From Trifolium pratense (lineage: Eukaryota > Streptophyta > Magnoliopsida > Fabales > Fabaceae): a stretch of 64,000 nt of DNA. The stretch covers positions 44,848,856 through 44,912,855 of the forward strand of contig NC_060063.1 in the NCBI RefSeq assembly GCF_020283565.1. The letters run 5' to 3'. The first letter of the stretch is position 1. Each line of letters opens with the position of its first letter. The position numbers and the translations under genes were made by a program. Shown in pieces: positions 1 to 10,116 of this stretch. Below the pieces are notes generated by a model. The model saw nothing but the letters and a program-made list of their open reading frames with translations, searched no databases and was not told the origin of the DNA.

Positions 1-889
1 AATGTATTATAGACCAGATTCATCCGTTATTGAATGAATCTGAAAAGTTTACTTTTGCTTATAATTAAGGATGGAGAGAGTATTTACAATTCTGACGATT
101 TAGTTCGATCGATTTAGTTTTGCTGAAAAGAAACAACAAAAACGCGCTCTGGTTTGAACTACTAAAAGTTTCATTTTCGGGGATTGATTTGAGATTTTTT
201 TTTTTTAAAGAAGTTTATGAAGATGATGGAAAAGGAGAATGAACCTAAAATAAATTAGGTGTTGATGGTTCACCGTAAGATACAATAGACGTGCAAGATC
301 CAATGGGTTTCTTTCTAACAAAAAAAAATCAATGGTTAAAATTTAAAAAATTAATAAGGTCTTTGGTGGACCACTTACACTGTATGACATCTACAATTCA
401 TCCAATGGACCACTAACGGTTTTTGAATTTTTTTTATGGAAATGACATTTTTGGCTAATGGAGATGTCTTTAAGGGACTAAAACGGATATTTTTTTCTTT
501 AAGGGACTATTATGAAACTTAAAATATCTTTAAAGGACCGATTAACTAATTAAGCGATTTAATATCTTGTTTTCTATGGGTTAGGAAAATGAGTGATATT
601 CTTATTAATATTCTTTGATGATTAAAGAACAGTTGAAATTATTATGAATGTGATTTATTTTGCTGAGTTGGTTATTACATGTGATGATGTAATTTTGGTT
701 TTGATTGGGGGATCACGACCGCCAGTAGTTTGAGTTTATGCAGTTTTACACATTAGTTTTACACATTAGTTAATTTTAATTGTTGATTTTGAGATTAGAC
801 AATTTTAGCGGGTTTTGGGTAAGAAATTTTAGTGTATATTTTGTTTCACTTTTAAAGGCGTAAAAATTAATTCCGTAGAATTGATATTG
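1..889. other. Intergenic, duplicated upstream block (copy 1, distal part)
   Basis: No gene seen. About 570-800 resembles 17450-17690 (shared phrases such as TTTTGCTGAGTTGGT and GATTGGGGG), so it belongs to the duplicated block that lies upstream of both LOX-A and LOX-B. Positions 460-560 hold a degraded copy of the 'AAGGGAC' terminal-inverted-repeat family also seen at 7789 and 59657. Confidence 0.5.
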
Positions 890-1029
890 GCGTATTTAGT
901 TTTTCTATGGTGGAATTAATTTTACATCCATAATTGATTAAACTTGAATTTAGAAATTGTAACTTATAATTCTAGAATAAATGGCGTATTTAATTTTTCT
1001 ATGGTGGAATTAATTTTACATCCATAATT
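890..1029. repeat. Tandem duplication at the LINE 3' boundary
   Basis: A segment starting GCGTATTTAG at 890 is repeated from 984 with one mismatch over about 45 bases. The roughly 45 bases that follow the first copy (939-983, starting TTAAACTTGAATTT) reappear on the far side of the LINE at 6869-6914 with two mismatches. The LINE therefore sits between the two halves of the second copy of a duplicated unit of about 95 bp. The unit belongs to an older MITE-like repeat also seen at 17700-18080 and 61345-61613. Confidence 0.7.
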
Positions 1030-1081
1030 TTTTTTTTTTGGTTACAAAGCTAAATGAGAAAGAAAAAAGAAAAAGAAAAAA

Positions 1082-4000
1082 CTATTCTCTCATGAAGAGA
1101 GTCCCTGTAGCGTCTGCATTGAGGTAGTTCAAGAGACCAACCGGAGGAGAGGTATGGATTAATAAATCATCATTTGAAGACGCACCCAGTTTTGCTAGGA
1201 AGTCAGCACATTGGTTGCCCTCTCGGAGAGTGTGACACAAAGAGATGGTACCTTGTAACAAAATATCTTTAATATTCTGAATAAGAACAGCATAGACATG
1301 GTAAGAAGAGGAGGTGCCTTGGATGAGATTTATGCAGGTAAGTGAGTCGGTGTAACAAGATAACTGATTGAAACCCAAGTCTTTAGCCAGTTTCAATCCA
1401 TGGAATATAGCGCTGAGCTCTGCGAGAAGAATGTCAGCGGAGCCTGAAATGAAACCTGAAGCCCCAGCCAAGTACAAACCATCGTTGTTCCGGATGACGC
1501 ATCCAAAACCAGCTCTAGTTGGTGTTCCCGGACAGCTGCCGTCAGCGTTGAGGATAATTCCCGAGAAATTATTATTATTCCATTTAACAAATCGGTCTGT
1601 TGCAGCAATGTTGTCAGTGGAAGGGAAGCTAGCCTTTAGAGTTTCAACCATATTGTGGATGTTAAAAGAAAGGCGAACAGGAGACCAAGTTTCATTGCTC
1701 AAACACATTAAATTTCTATGTCTCCAAATCCACCATATGCCAGCTGAAAAACTGTGACTTCGAGGGCTTAAGCATCCCTCTTTGAGCCAATCATGAGTGG
1801 AGGTAGATGTGAAGAAATTGCCGGTGGTAAAACCCATGCTGAGCCAAATAGATCGAGAGAAATTGCAGTCTCTAACACAATGGAGAAAGGATTCTTCATG
1901 GTGCCCGCAACGAGGACAAGTAGAGGAGAGAGCCATGTTTCGATGATGAAGCAACATAAGGGTAGGGACACTGTCATGACAGGCGAGCCAAATGAGAAAC
2001 TTGATTTTCTCCGGAACTTTTAACTTCCAAATCCAAGACCAAGTGTGAGGGGATGGCTGAACCTGTTCCGTGCGGGTCAAGATCCAATCATAGCCACTTT
2101 TAGCGGTGTAGACACCGTTCTTATTGTTAGACCAAATAAAAGTATCTTCAATTTGGTCATTAAAGTTGGTGTGAGTGTTGTTGATGATGTCGAGAGCCAT
2201 ATGTGGGAGATTAGTATACAATATTTGAGAGTGAGGGTTGTTGCTACTAATTACATCTTTGACGGTTAACTGAAAGTCATGAATATCTATGTATGGAACC
2301 AGTTTAGAGAAACAGCCAAGAACAGTCCAGGGACAGAACCAAAAGGATGACGAGCCCGAACCAGCACGCCATGTAAATCCTTCACGGAGGACAGTTTTTG
2401 CACGGATGATGGCAGACCAAGTGGAAGAGCTTCCTTGATGGTCAATAGCGTGAAGAATTTTGATACCTGCATCATAACGGTGAGAGAAAATATTTACCCA
2501 AAGTTTGTCTTTGGATTGGAGAATGTCCCAAACAAGCTTTCCAAGGAGGCAAGTATTTGCATCTCTAGCCGATCTCAAACCCAACCCGCCAAGCTTTTTG
2601 GGACAAGCGATTTTCTTCCAACTCACAAGGTGTATGCCTTTGTTATTAGCATCACGCCAAATAAAGTTGCGAGTAACTTGATCAATACTGTCACAAATGC
2701 TTTGGGGAAGCCACGCAATCTGCATATAGTAAGTAGGAATAGAGGATAAAACAGATGAGGCAAGAGCTATTCTACCTGGTTTGTTGAGGAGTCTATTCTT
2801 CTAGGATGCAAGACGAGATTGCATTTTATCAATGATAAAAAGGAAATCACTCTTTTTTGGGCGCCCTTTTAGAATTGGGAAACCCAAATATTTGTCGAGA
2901 GAGGTTGTGCTTCTGATGCCTGAGAGAGAAGTAAGCCTGTTGACCTTGTCTTGGGGGGTACCAGTGGAGTAAAAGGCTCTGGATTTGGTGAGGTTAATCT
3001 TTAGACCTGAGGCACGGCTGAAGCGGTCAAAAAGTTCAGTGATGAATCTAATTTGAGAGTTTTTAGCCTTTGTAAAAAGGAGGACGTCATCCGCAAAAAG
3101 GAGGTGAGATAGGTGGGGTCCGTCATTAGAGATGTGGACAGGGTCCCAGGTTTTGTTTAGCACAGCATTGTGGATGGCAATAGAAAGTTTCTCCATACAA
3201 ATAATGAAAAGGTAAGGGGAAAGTGGGTCTCCCTGCCTGAGGCCATGTGTAGGTTTGAAAGAAGGCATCTGGTTCCCATTCCATAGGACTGAGAGGTTGG
3301 ATGAAGTAACACAGTGCATGATTAGTCTGATGGTGATATCTGGGAAACCAAAATCCTGGAGACTGTTTTTGAGAAAATCCCAGTTGACATTATCAAAAGC
3401 TTTCTCTAAGTCGAGCTTGAAAGCAACATAACCTTTCTTCTTTTTTGACCGTCTCATGAAGTGGATGATTTCTTGAAGAACGATGGCGTTGTCAGAGGTC
3501 CTCCTACCAGGGAGGAAGCTGCTCTGGTACGGCCCGATAATATTAGCTAGGATAGGACGAAGACGGTTGACCAAGACTTTGGTGATGATTTTGTACACTG
3601 TATTGCAGAGGCTGATAGGTCTGAAGTCTTTGTATGTTTTGGGCTGATCAACTTTGGGGATGAGGGCGATCAATGTATTTGATATAGTCGGGTCGAAATA
3701 TCCAGTGATGAAGGCTGATTTAACCAGGTTGAAAATGTCATCTCCCACAATATGCCAATACTGTTTAAAGAAGATGCATTGGAAGCCATCAGGGCCAGGA
3801 GCTTTATAGGGCTTCATAGAATTTAGAGCAGCAGTAACCTCCGCCTTTGTAATTGGGCTAGTAAGAGAATCTTGACCTATGACATCAATGGTAGGGTGGG
3901 AACCTTCAAAAAAGTTGCGGCTCTGGTTGGGTTGAAAGCCACTGAAGAAGTTTTTGAAATACTTTTGCGCTTCTTCTTGAAGAATGTCATTGTCAGTAGT

Positions 4001-5164
4001 CCATATCCCATTAGGTAATTGGAGTCGATGGATTCTATTTTTCTTTCTTCTAATAATAGTTTGAGCATGAAAGAAAGAACTGTTCTTGTCTCCAAATTTG
4101 ACCCAGTTTTCTCTAGATTTTTGGTACCAAAGCATTTCTTCTTGAAAGAGAATATGGTTATACTGGTGTTGCAATTCTTTTTCAAGGAGGACATGGTGGG
4201 CAGAATCAACTCTCTCAAGATAGTTTTGGATGCCTTTGAGTCTGCTCTCAATGTGTTTCTTTCTTTTGAAGATGTTGCCAAAAACTTCCTGGTTGAACGT
4301 AATGGATTTATCACGAACATTTCTGAGAGATTGTACCGGGTTCTGGTTTGCTGACTTCCAAGCGCGATCTACCACCCCTGCATAATCCTCGTGGTCTATC
4401 CAGACTGCTTCAAAGCGGAAAGGACGCAGGCCTCTGGCCAGAGGAAGCCCACCGAATCGAAGTAGTAGAGGGTTGTGATCAGAGTGCAGTCTGCAAAGCA
4501 CCTCTACAAACGCCTCAGGGAAAGCAAGCCGCCATGTGACATTCGCAAGGCCTCTGTCCAGCTTCTTGGAGAGGATACGAAAGCCGTTGTGATTGCGATG
4601 CCAAGTAAATCTGCCTCCAGTTGTTGTCAAGTCAAGAAGATTACACTTATCCATAAAATCAGCAAAGATAGTAGCTCTAGAATGATTGAAGATGCCACCT
4701 CTCTGTTCACTTGGTAGAAGGGTCTCATTAAAATCTCCAATGAGCATCCAAGGACCAGGAATGCTGTGATGAAGGTTAATGAGGTAACTCCAGAAATTTG
4801 GTCGAAGGGTTTGGTTAGGGCTTGCGTACACACAAGTGGAGGTTATATTAGCGGTGTCATATGTCATGGTTAAAGTGATGGAATATTGGTTAGTGTCAAT
4901 AACAGTCGTTGTGATGGGGGATGTCGAGTGTTTGAGAAGCCAAATTCCACCAGAATGACCAGAAGCTTCGATAATATGTACAGGGGTGTAGTTATTGTGC
5001 ATCCAGAAGGAAGATAATCTAGCAAAGGAGACGTGGGTTTCGAGAATTGCAAGGAAAGTGGGTCTGTACTTTCTAATCATGTCTTTCAATTGTCTTCTAG
5101 CGTTGTTATTTTGGGCTCCTCTGATGTTCCACGAGAGGATTGATGTATCATATAGAGCTTCCAT
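1082..5164 (-). pseudogene. LINE ORF2: endonuclease-reverse transcriptase-RNase H, one nonsense codon
   Basis: ORF2 would encode about 1360 residues from the ATG at 5164, 43 bases past the ORF1 stop. It makes cDNA by nicking the target and priming reverse transcription there. Visible in order: an apurinic-type endonuclease (LSWNIRGA, the E of ETHV, GDFNE, SDHNPLLL); reverse transcriptase (KAPGPDG, PISLCNTVYKI, GDPLSPYLF, FADDVLLF); a zf-RVT region (CPRCGHHEESFLHCVRDC); and RNase H (NADGS, AELSAI, TDSLTC, REGNQCADFLAKLG). The only visible lesion is TAG at 2801-2803 (codon 788), in the phrase SRLAS-stop-KNRLLNKPGRI, where related elements usually have Trp. An earlier in-frame ATG at 5284 overlaps ORF1 and is less likely the start. 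Confidence 0.92.
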
Positions 5165-5207
5165 AACAAAGAAAGAAAAAATGAAAGAAAAAAGGAGCCG
5201 CCAAGGG

Positions 5208-6818
5208 CTAAGTGGCCATTGAATCATCTGTTGTCTCTGGAACTGTTTCACAATTTTCAAAAATGTCATCTTGAATATCCTCATGGATGCCTTCCTGTCT
5301 CAAAGTGTGATGGTGAAAAGATGTGGTGTTGTGAGGGGGATAATTTTTGAGCAGGGGGTTGGTTGCAATATTTTCATGGGTGTGGTTTTGATCATGTGGG
5401 TGATTGTTTGATGTAGGCATTGCTACTGTGTGGGGACAAGAGTTGGAGTTAGGGGTAAGATGGTCATTATCATGCATCACATGTATGTGGTCTTTGGTTG
5501 TCACGTAGGAGGGAGTACTTTGGTTTTTTAATTCTACTGGTTTTGTAGAACCTGAAACAGTGGGAGGTGGGGTTGATTGGATTATTGTGTCATCAATTCC
5601 ATCATTAGGGCGGCGGCGCTTGGGTTCCGCGTTTCCTTTGTTGGAACGTGTGATTTCATGAGGCTTAGGTCTAGGTGGGAAGTTTTGATTTTGATTAGAA
5701 TTTTTGTTGGCGTGGGACAGGGGAGACAAAGCCATAAATCTGTTGTTATTATTTGCATTTTTTTGGGTAGGTGGGGTAGAGTTATTAGCTGGTTTCTTTT
5801 TTCTCCTAGTGACTAGGAGCCAGTCACCATGAAGCTCATTAAGGTGTTCATTACTGCTTATTATTGGTGCAGATTTTGTAACGGCTGGGGCAGGGATTGG
5901 GTCATTTCTTTCCGGGTCAAAATTGTTGGATTTTGGGTCTGTGTTTGAGGGTTGCTGTTTGCCGGAATTTGGCTGTTTGACAGGCATGTTTATTGGTTCA
6001 GTAGCGGCCGGGTTAAGGAGACAGTTGCGGCCAAGGTGGCCATAGCATCCACAGTTGGTACAAATGAGATGGAGACCTTCGTATTGAACTTTATACCAAT
6101 GTCCATTCACCCAGATTTTGCCGACTACTGGGACGGTAAGGTCCACTTCGACACAGACTCTGGCAAATCTTCCTCGTTCTACCTTCAGGGTGTTGGTGTC
6201 AACCTTAATTGGTCGGCCAATAGCCGAGGCCATTGCCATGAGAAAACTTTCATCATAATAGACTAAGTTGAGACCGGGGAAGCGTACCCAAACCACAGTA
6301 CGCTCGATCTTTGCATTTGGCGAAGCGAATTCGGGAGACCAGTGAGAAACCGCTAGACAATGGTCATGAATTAACCAAGGTCCTCCTGTAATAATTTTTT
6401 CCTTGTCTGCTGCTTGGTCTAATTTCACCATGTAGAAACCGTTGTCATTATCCATTATCTCGAATCCTCCCTGTAGTTTCCACACTCTCTGAAGCCTCTC
6501 CTTCATTGTGTAGTAGCCCAGCTTCTTTCCTAGCAGTTTGACCACAAGAGCGTCCTTCCATGGGGTACATAGTTCTTGAAACACATTTGGTTCCAAATAA
6601 ACCTTGGGGAGGAGACGGTTGCCGTCCTCTAATTCTATGCGAACCAGTTTCTTTTCTATCATGTCCTCCTTTTCACGAACCGGGATTTCGTCGGTAGAAC
6701 CCATGAGTTTGTCACGAAACGATGGTTTGGGGGTCGATGGTTTGAGCGGATCTGGTGGTTTTTTTGTCTGGTGTGGTGGTGAGTTGTGTGTTGTGGCGGC
6801 GGAGAAAACAAAAGTCAT
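5208..6818 (-). CDS. LINE ORF1: DUF4283 and zinc-knuckle nucleic-acid-binding protein
   Basis: This intact frame of 536 residues (548 if an ATG at 6854 is used) is the ORF1 protein of the LINE, expected to coat the element RNA. The N-terminal half has the DUF4283 pattern (VVKLLGKKLGYYTMKERL, then GGPWLIHDHCLAVSHW). A CCHC knuckle follows (CTNCGCYGHLGRNC: C-x2-C-x4-H-x4-C). The C-terminal half is low-complexity, rich in Pro, Asn and His, as is common in this family. It lies just upstream of ORF2 in the same orientation. I prefer the start at 6818 because the extra N-terminal residues look non-conserved, but this is a judgement. Confidence 0.88.
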   Translation of the reverse strand: MTFVFSAATTHNSPPHQTKKPPDPLKPSTPKPSFRDKLMGSTDEIPVREKEDMIEKKLVRIELEDGNRLLPKVYLEPNVFQELCTPWKDALVVKLLGKKLGYYTMKERLQRVWKLQGGFEIMDNDNGFYMVKLDQAADKEKIITGGPWLIHDHCLAVSHWSPEFASPNAKIERTVVWVRFPGLNLVYYDESFLMAMASAIGRPIKVDTNTLKVERGRFARVCVEVDLTVPVVGKIWVNGHWYKVQYEGLHLICTNCGCYGHLGRNCLLNPAATEPINMPVKQPNSGKQQPSNTDPKSNNFDPERNDPIPAPAVTKSAPIISSNEHLNELHGDWLLVTRRKKKPANNSTPPTQKNANNNNRFMALSPLSHANKNSNQNQNFPPRPKPHEITRSNKGNAEPKRRRPNDGIDDTIIQSTPPPTVSGSTKPVELKNQSTPSYVTTKDHIHVMHDNDHLTPNSNSCPHTVAMPTSNNHPHDQNHTHENIATNPLLKNYPPHNTTSFHHHTLRQEGIHEDIQDDIFENCETVPETTDDSMAT

Positions 6819-7082
6819 GCTCTCTTCTCTCTCTTCTCTCAGTCGCAGCAACAATAAACGATGGTTTGTGTTAAACTTGAATTTAAAAATTGTAACCTAT
6901 AATTCTAGAATAAATGTTTACACTTAAATTTAATATTCAATTCCCTTTTATATGAATGTATGCAAACATAAATCACTTTACAGTTTTAGCCAAAACAATA
7001 TTTTCACCCTAAAAACAAACATAAGTGAATTTGAGGGTAGGTCTCACCTTTTTTACCTAAAAAAAAGCATAAACTAAATCAC

Positions 7083-7304
7083 GGATTCAGATTGAGTGCA
7101 GTCAGGAACCGTGACTACATGCAGTCAGCAGGATCTGCACTGTCCGATCTTCAATCGGACGGTTTAGATTTTAAAGTTAGAATTTTGACTGTTTTGGCAA
7201 ATTAAAACTGCATAAGATCTGTGCCGTCCAATTTTAATCGTACGGCTTGAAGCTGCTGACTGCAGACCGATTGCTCCGTTATTGACTGCATTAGATCCAA
7301 TTCC
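7083..7304. mobile_element. MULE-type MITE with 9-bp target duplication
   Basis: The element has inverted ends (GGATTCAGATTGAGTGCAG left; reverse complement of the right end GGAATTGGATCTAATGCAG). It is flanked by the direct repeat CTAAATCAC at 7074-7082 and 7305-7313. The homologous upstream block of LOX-B (around 18165) has only a single, uninterrupted related sequence there, so the insertion is later than the duplication. Confidence 0.82.
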
Positions 7305-7358
7305 CTAAATCACACATCCGGTTTCACTACATAGTAAAACAATCTTAGTGTCAATCTA

Positions 7359-7618
7359 CTCCCTCCGTCCCAATTTGATTGATACAGTTGACTGTTGTGC
7401 ACTATTCACATACGTTGCTTTGACCTTATATTTCTACTAATAAACAAAAAATAAATATTAGCATATAATATGTTGTTTGATTCGTCTCGATGAGTATTTT
7501 TAACATATCAAATTTTTATAATTTTTACTATTATACAATTAAAAATATTAATCATCAAAGTTATGCATCGGCATGCATAAAATAGTCAACTGTGTCGATC
7601 AAATTGAGACGGAGAGAG
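7359..7618. mobile_element. Stowaway-type MITE
   Basis: It begins CTCCCTCCGTCCC and ends GACGGAGAGAG in inverted orientation, with the inner inverted arms TTGATYGA…CAGTTGACT also matching. TA dinucleotides flank it at 7357-7358 and 7619-7620, as expected for Tc1/mariner-type MITEs. It is absent from the corresponding place in the LOX-B upstream block (near 18210). Confidence 0.85.
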
Positions 7619-7788
7619 TACATTGGACAGATGTGATCAATCTAGCTAGGTGTACAGCTGGCATGGATTGGTTGATTGGAAAGGAGTAGTTGAATGAAAA
7701 TTTATATGTGAATAATGTTAGTTGGGGATGATCTAAAGTCTCCCATTCACACCTACGTATAGCGGAAGATGTTAAAATGTATTTTCAT

Positions 7789-8135
7789 AAGTTTAATTGT
7801 ATATTTGATCCCTTATATTTATTTTAGATTTTAATTTGATCTCTTATGTTTAAAAAGTTTTAAGTTGATTCTTTTCGTCAAATTTTTGTTTATTTCGGAG
7901 ATTTGTCTAATGAATTTGCGTATGTGAATCACTTAGGAGAGTACTATGTGAAAGTTTTAGAAGAAATTAACTCAAAATTTAACAAAAAGTTAGAAAAAAT
8001 TAACTCAAAATTTAACGAAAAGGACTAAGTTATGTTGATATCAATAACATAAGGGACCAACTTTAAACTTTTCAAATATAAAAGACCAAATTAAAACCTA
8101 AAATAAATATAAGAGACTAAATATGCGATTAAACC
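7789..8135. mobile_element. MULE-like MITE ('AAGGGACCAA' family)
   Basis: Terminal inverted repeats of about 38 bases (AAGTTTAATTGTATATTTGA left; GGTTTAATCGCATATTTAGT as reverse complement of the right end). It is flanked by ATTTTCAT at 7781-7788 and 8136-8143. The LOX-B upstream block reads straight through the same site (near 19008), which gives an empty-site comparison. Confidence 0.85.
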
Positions 8136-8959
8136 ATTTTCATTCAAGGACATGTACCGATGGAAACACATTTAATTAGTACAGTATAGCTTTTCTAATT
8201 CTAAGTTAGCATTCAGTGTACAAAAAATCATTGCATTGATCAACAAACCTTATCCTAAGTTTTAAATTGTAATAATAATAGTACTATAATACTAGCACTT
8301 TCTTCATTTCTTCATCCTACAATATTATTGCATTTGTAAAAAAAAATGTCTAAAAAATCGTCAGTTTTAGTTTTCGATGCAATATTTTGTAGGATTTGTA
8401 GACTAAGTGAAAAATACTACTGAAAATTCACACACAATTGCGAGGTTTTAGGAACGAATTTTGGTGAAGAGGTCAAACTTACCAATATATTGGTTTTTTG
8501 CAGTTGAGCTAAGACTTATAGGCGTTTTCAATGCAACTTTAATTGATTGTTTTTCAATTGTTCTATATAAATAATACTATTATGTGCATCGATCATCTTC
8601 AAGGTTTTTTGTTTGTTATGAGATAAATTTATGATGAGAGAATGATGCCCTAGTATAAGAAAGTGAAAATTTTCTTACTCATAAAACCTTTACAAATATT
8701 TACATTTACTTTCCTCTAGAAGTACAAGCGACTTCAAGTTTTTATGTTTTATTTTGAATTTAATTATGATAATAAAAGTACATCAATAATCAATATGAAC
8801 AAATGGATAAATTTATCTTTCTACTCTTTTTAATTTATTTATCATATTTTTATAATATTTGCGAAAAGTTAAATATTATGAAATGATAGGACGTGATATT
8901 AAAAATATCTTTATGTACATTAAAAACATATGTTAAGAAAACTCAACATACGTGCTATA

Positions 8960-9180
8960 GTTTTCAAAGGTGGAAGAGTGCGATCGGGAAGACGTTGAAA
9001 TCACTTGATACTAGAATTGACTCCCGACCTAGATTAGGTGATTCAGTCACAAGTAAAAATATGACATATTATTTAAGAAGTTTACATCTGTGGAACATAT
9101 GTCAGATGTAATAAGCTATATGGAGTAGGGTTTTCATCTAGTGGACGAGATAATAGTGGTGAAAACCAAAAAGGTGGGGG
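8960..9180 (+). repeat. Degraded SINE-like repeat
   Basis: Phrases such as GTGCGATCGGGAAGACGTTG, ATTGACTCCCGACCTAGATT and GGTGAAAACCAAAAA match in order the better-preserved repeat at 18611-18800. No coding content. Positions 9179-9240 (TATATATAGAGGTCTTCCCT) are shared with 20255-20310 and mark the proximal part of the duplicated upstream block. Confidence 0.45.
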
Positions 9181-9475
9181 AGTACAAAAGACTTTGTATA
9201 TATAGAGGTCTTCCCTAAAATTATTGTATTTATCAGTATTAAACCTAATGATAAGGGACCAACATGAAACTTTTAAAAGGTAAAGGATCAACTTGAAACT
9301 TAAAATAAAGATAAGGGACCAAAAGTATAATTAAGCAAAAAATAAAAAACATTTAAGTACAACAAGTAAAAGGCCTCACAAGTATAAAAAGATACACCAA
9401 TTGACATGCTTTAATTTAAATATTTTGTATCTCAAAAAATAATAAAGGTAAAATCTAAATAAAATTACATTAAAA

Positions 9476-9476
<1 letters not shown>

Positions 9477-9543
<67 letters not shown>
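9477..9543. repeat. (TTA)n microsatellite
   Basis: About 22 uninterrupted copies of TTA/ATT. Confidence 0.97.
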
Positions 9544-9544
<1 letters not shown>

Positions 9545-9782
9545 AATGGCCTAAAATTTTTTTGTTAATAGCTTTCTTTAAAGTTCGCTTGAGGCCTCAA
9601 TAAATGTTGGGCCGACCCTGAGTGTGTGTGCCCTCAACTGGTAACAAAACTAACGAATTTTAATACGTCCTCTATTTAGGTGGCATACAGTATTTCGTTA
9701 CTTAAGTAGTAGATAGGGGTATGTTGGTAAATTTGTAGGGCACGCCTGGAAACGTGGCAAAAGTAATTCTCAAAATATTAAA

Positions 9783-9937
9783 GGTCGGTTTGTATTGATT
9801 TATTTTTGAGCTTATGCGAAACAACTTATGCAACTAACAACTTATAAAGATACAATTTTTTTAGTGAAAACTTATGAATTAATATAAAAATTTATTTATT
9901 TGCATAAGCTCAAAATTAAACCAAATACAAACGGACC
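9783..9937. mobile_element. MITE, Harbinger-like ends, in the LOX-A promoter region
   Basis: Inverted ends GGTCGGTTTGTATTGATTTA and, read in reverse complement, GGTCCGTTTGTATTTGGTTT. Length 155 bp. It sits about 180 bp upstream of the LOX-A ATG and about 95 bp upstream of its TATA box. A related sequence occurs at 50820-51050. Confidence 0.65.
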
Positions 9938-10030
9938 CTAAATTTATGAGTCAATATTTCACTTTATATTTTATTCAATTTTCACTCTTTCGTAAAATGT
10001 TAACTTAGTGATCCCATCGAATCAAACTAC

Positions 10031-10038
10031 TATAAATA
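10031..10038 (+). promoter_or_regulatory. TATA box of LOX-A
   Basis: TATAAATA lies 79 bases upstream of the ATG at 10117, leaving room for a 5' leader of roughly 50 bases. Confidence 0.65.
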
Positions 10039-10116
10039 CTCACCACTCCCATGGCTTAAAGACACGAGCTTTTCTTTCATTTGCCAAAGATAGTGTAATA
10101 TATTCAACCATAGAAA

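Larger units (their letters stand above)
1030..6868 (-). mobile_element. Near-complete L1-type LINE (non-LTR retrotransposon)
   Basis: The element is on the minus strand. Its 3' end is marked by a run of T on the plus strand at 1028-1040 (poly-A of the element) and its 5' end lies near 6868, where the flanking repeat resumes. It has two reading frames in the usual plant L1 order: ORF1 (zinc-knuckle RNA-binding protein) and ORF2 (endonuclease, reverse transcriptase, RNase H). The 5' leader before ORF1 is only about 15-50 bases, so a small 5' truncation is possible. One nonsense codon interrupts ORF2. No short target-site duplication flanks it; instead it splits a tandem repeat. Confidence 0.9.

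Noticed and set aside
1368..5222. Open frames on the plus strand across the LINE (for example 1368-1757, 2435-2749, 4019-4354)
   Set aside because: They are opposite-strand shadows of ORF2, with no family features of their own.
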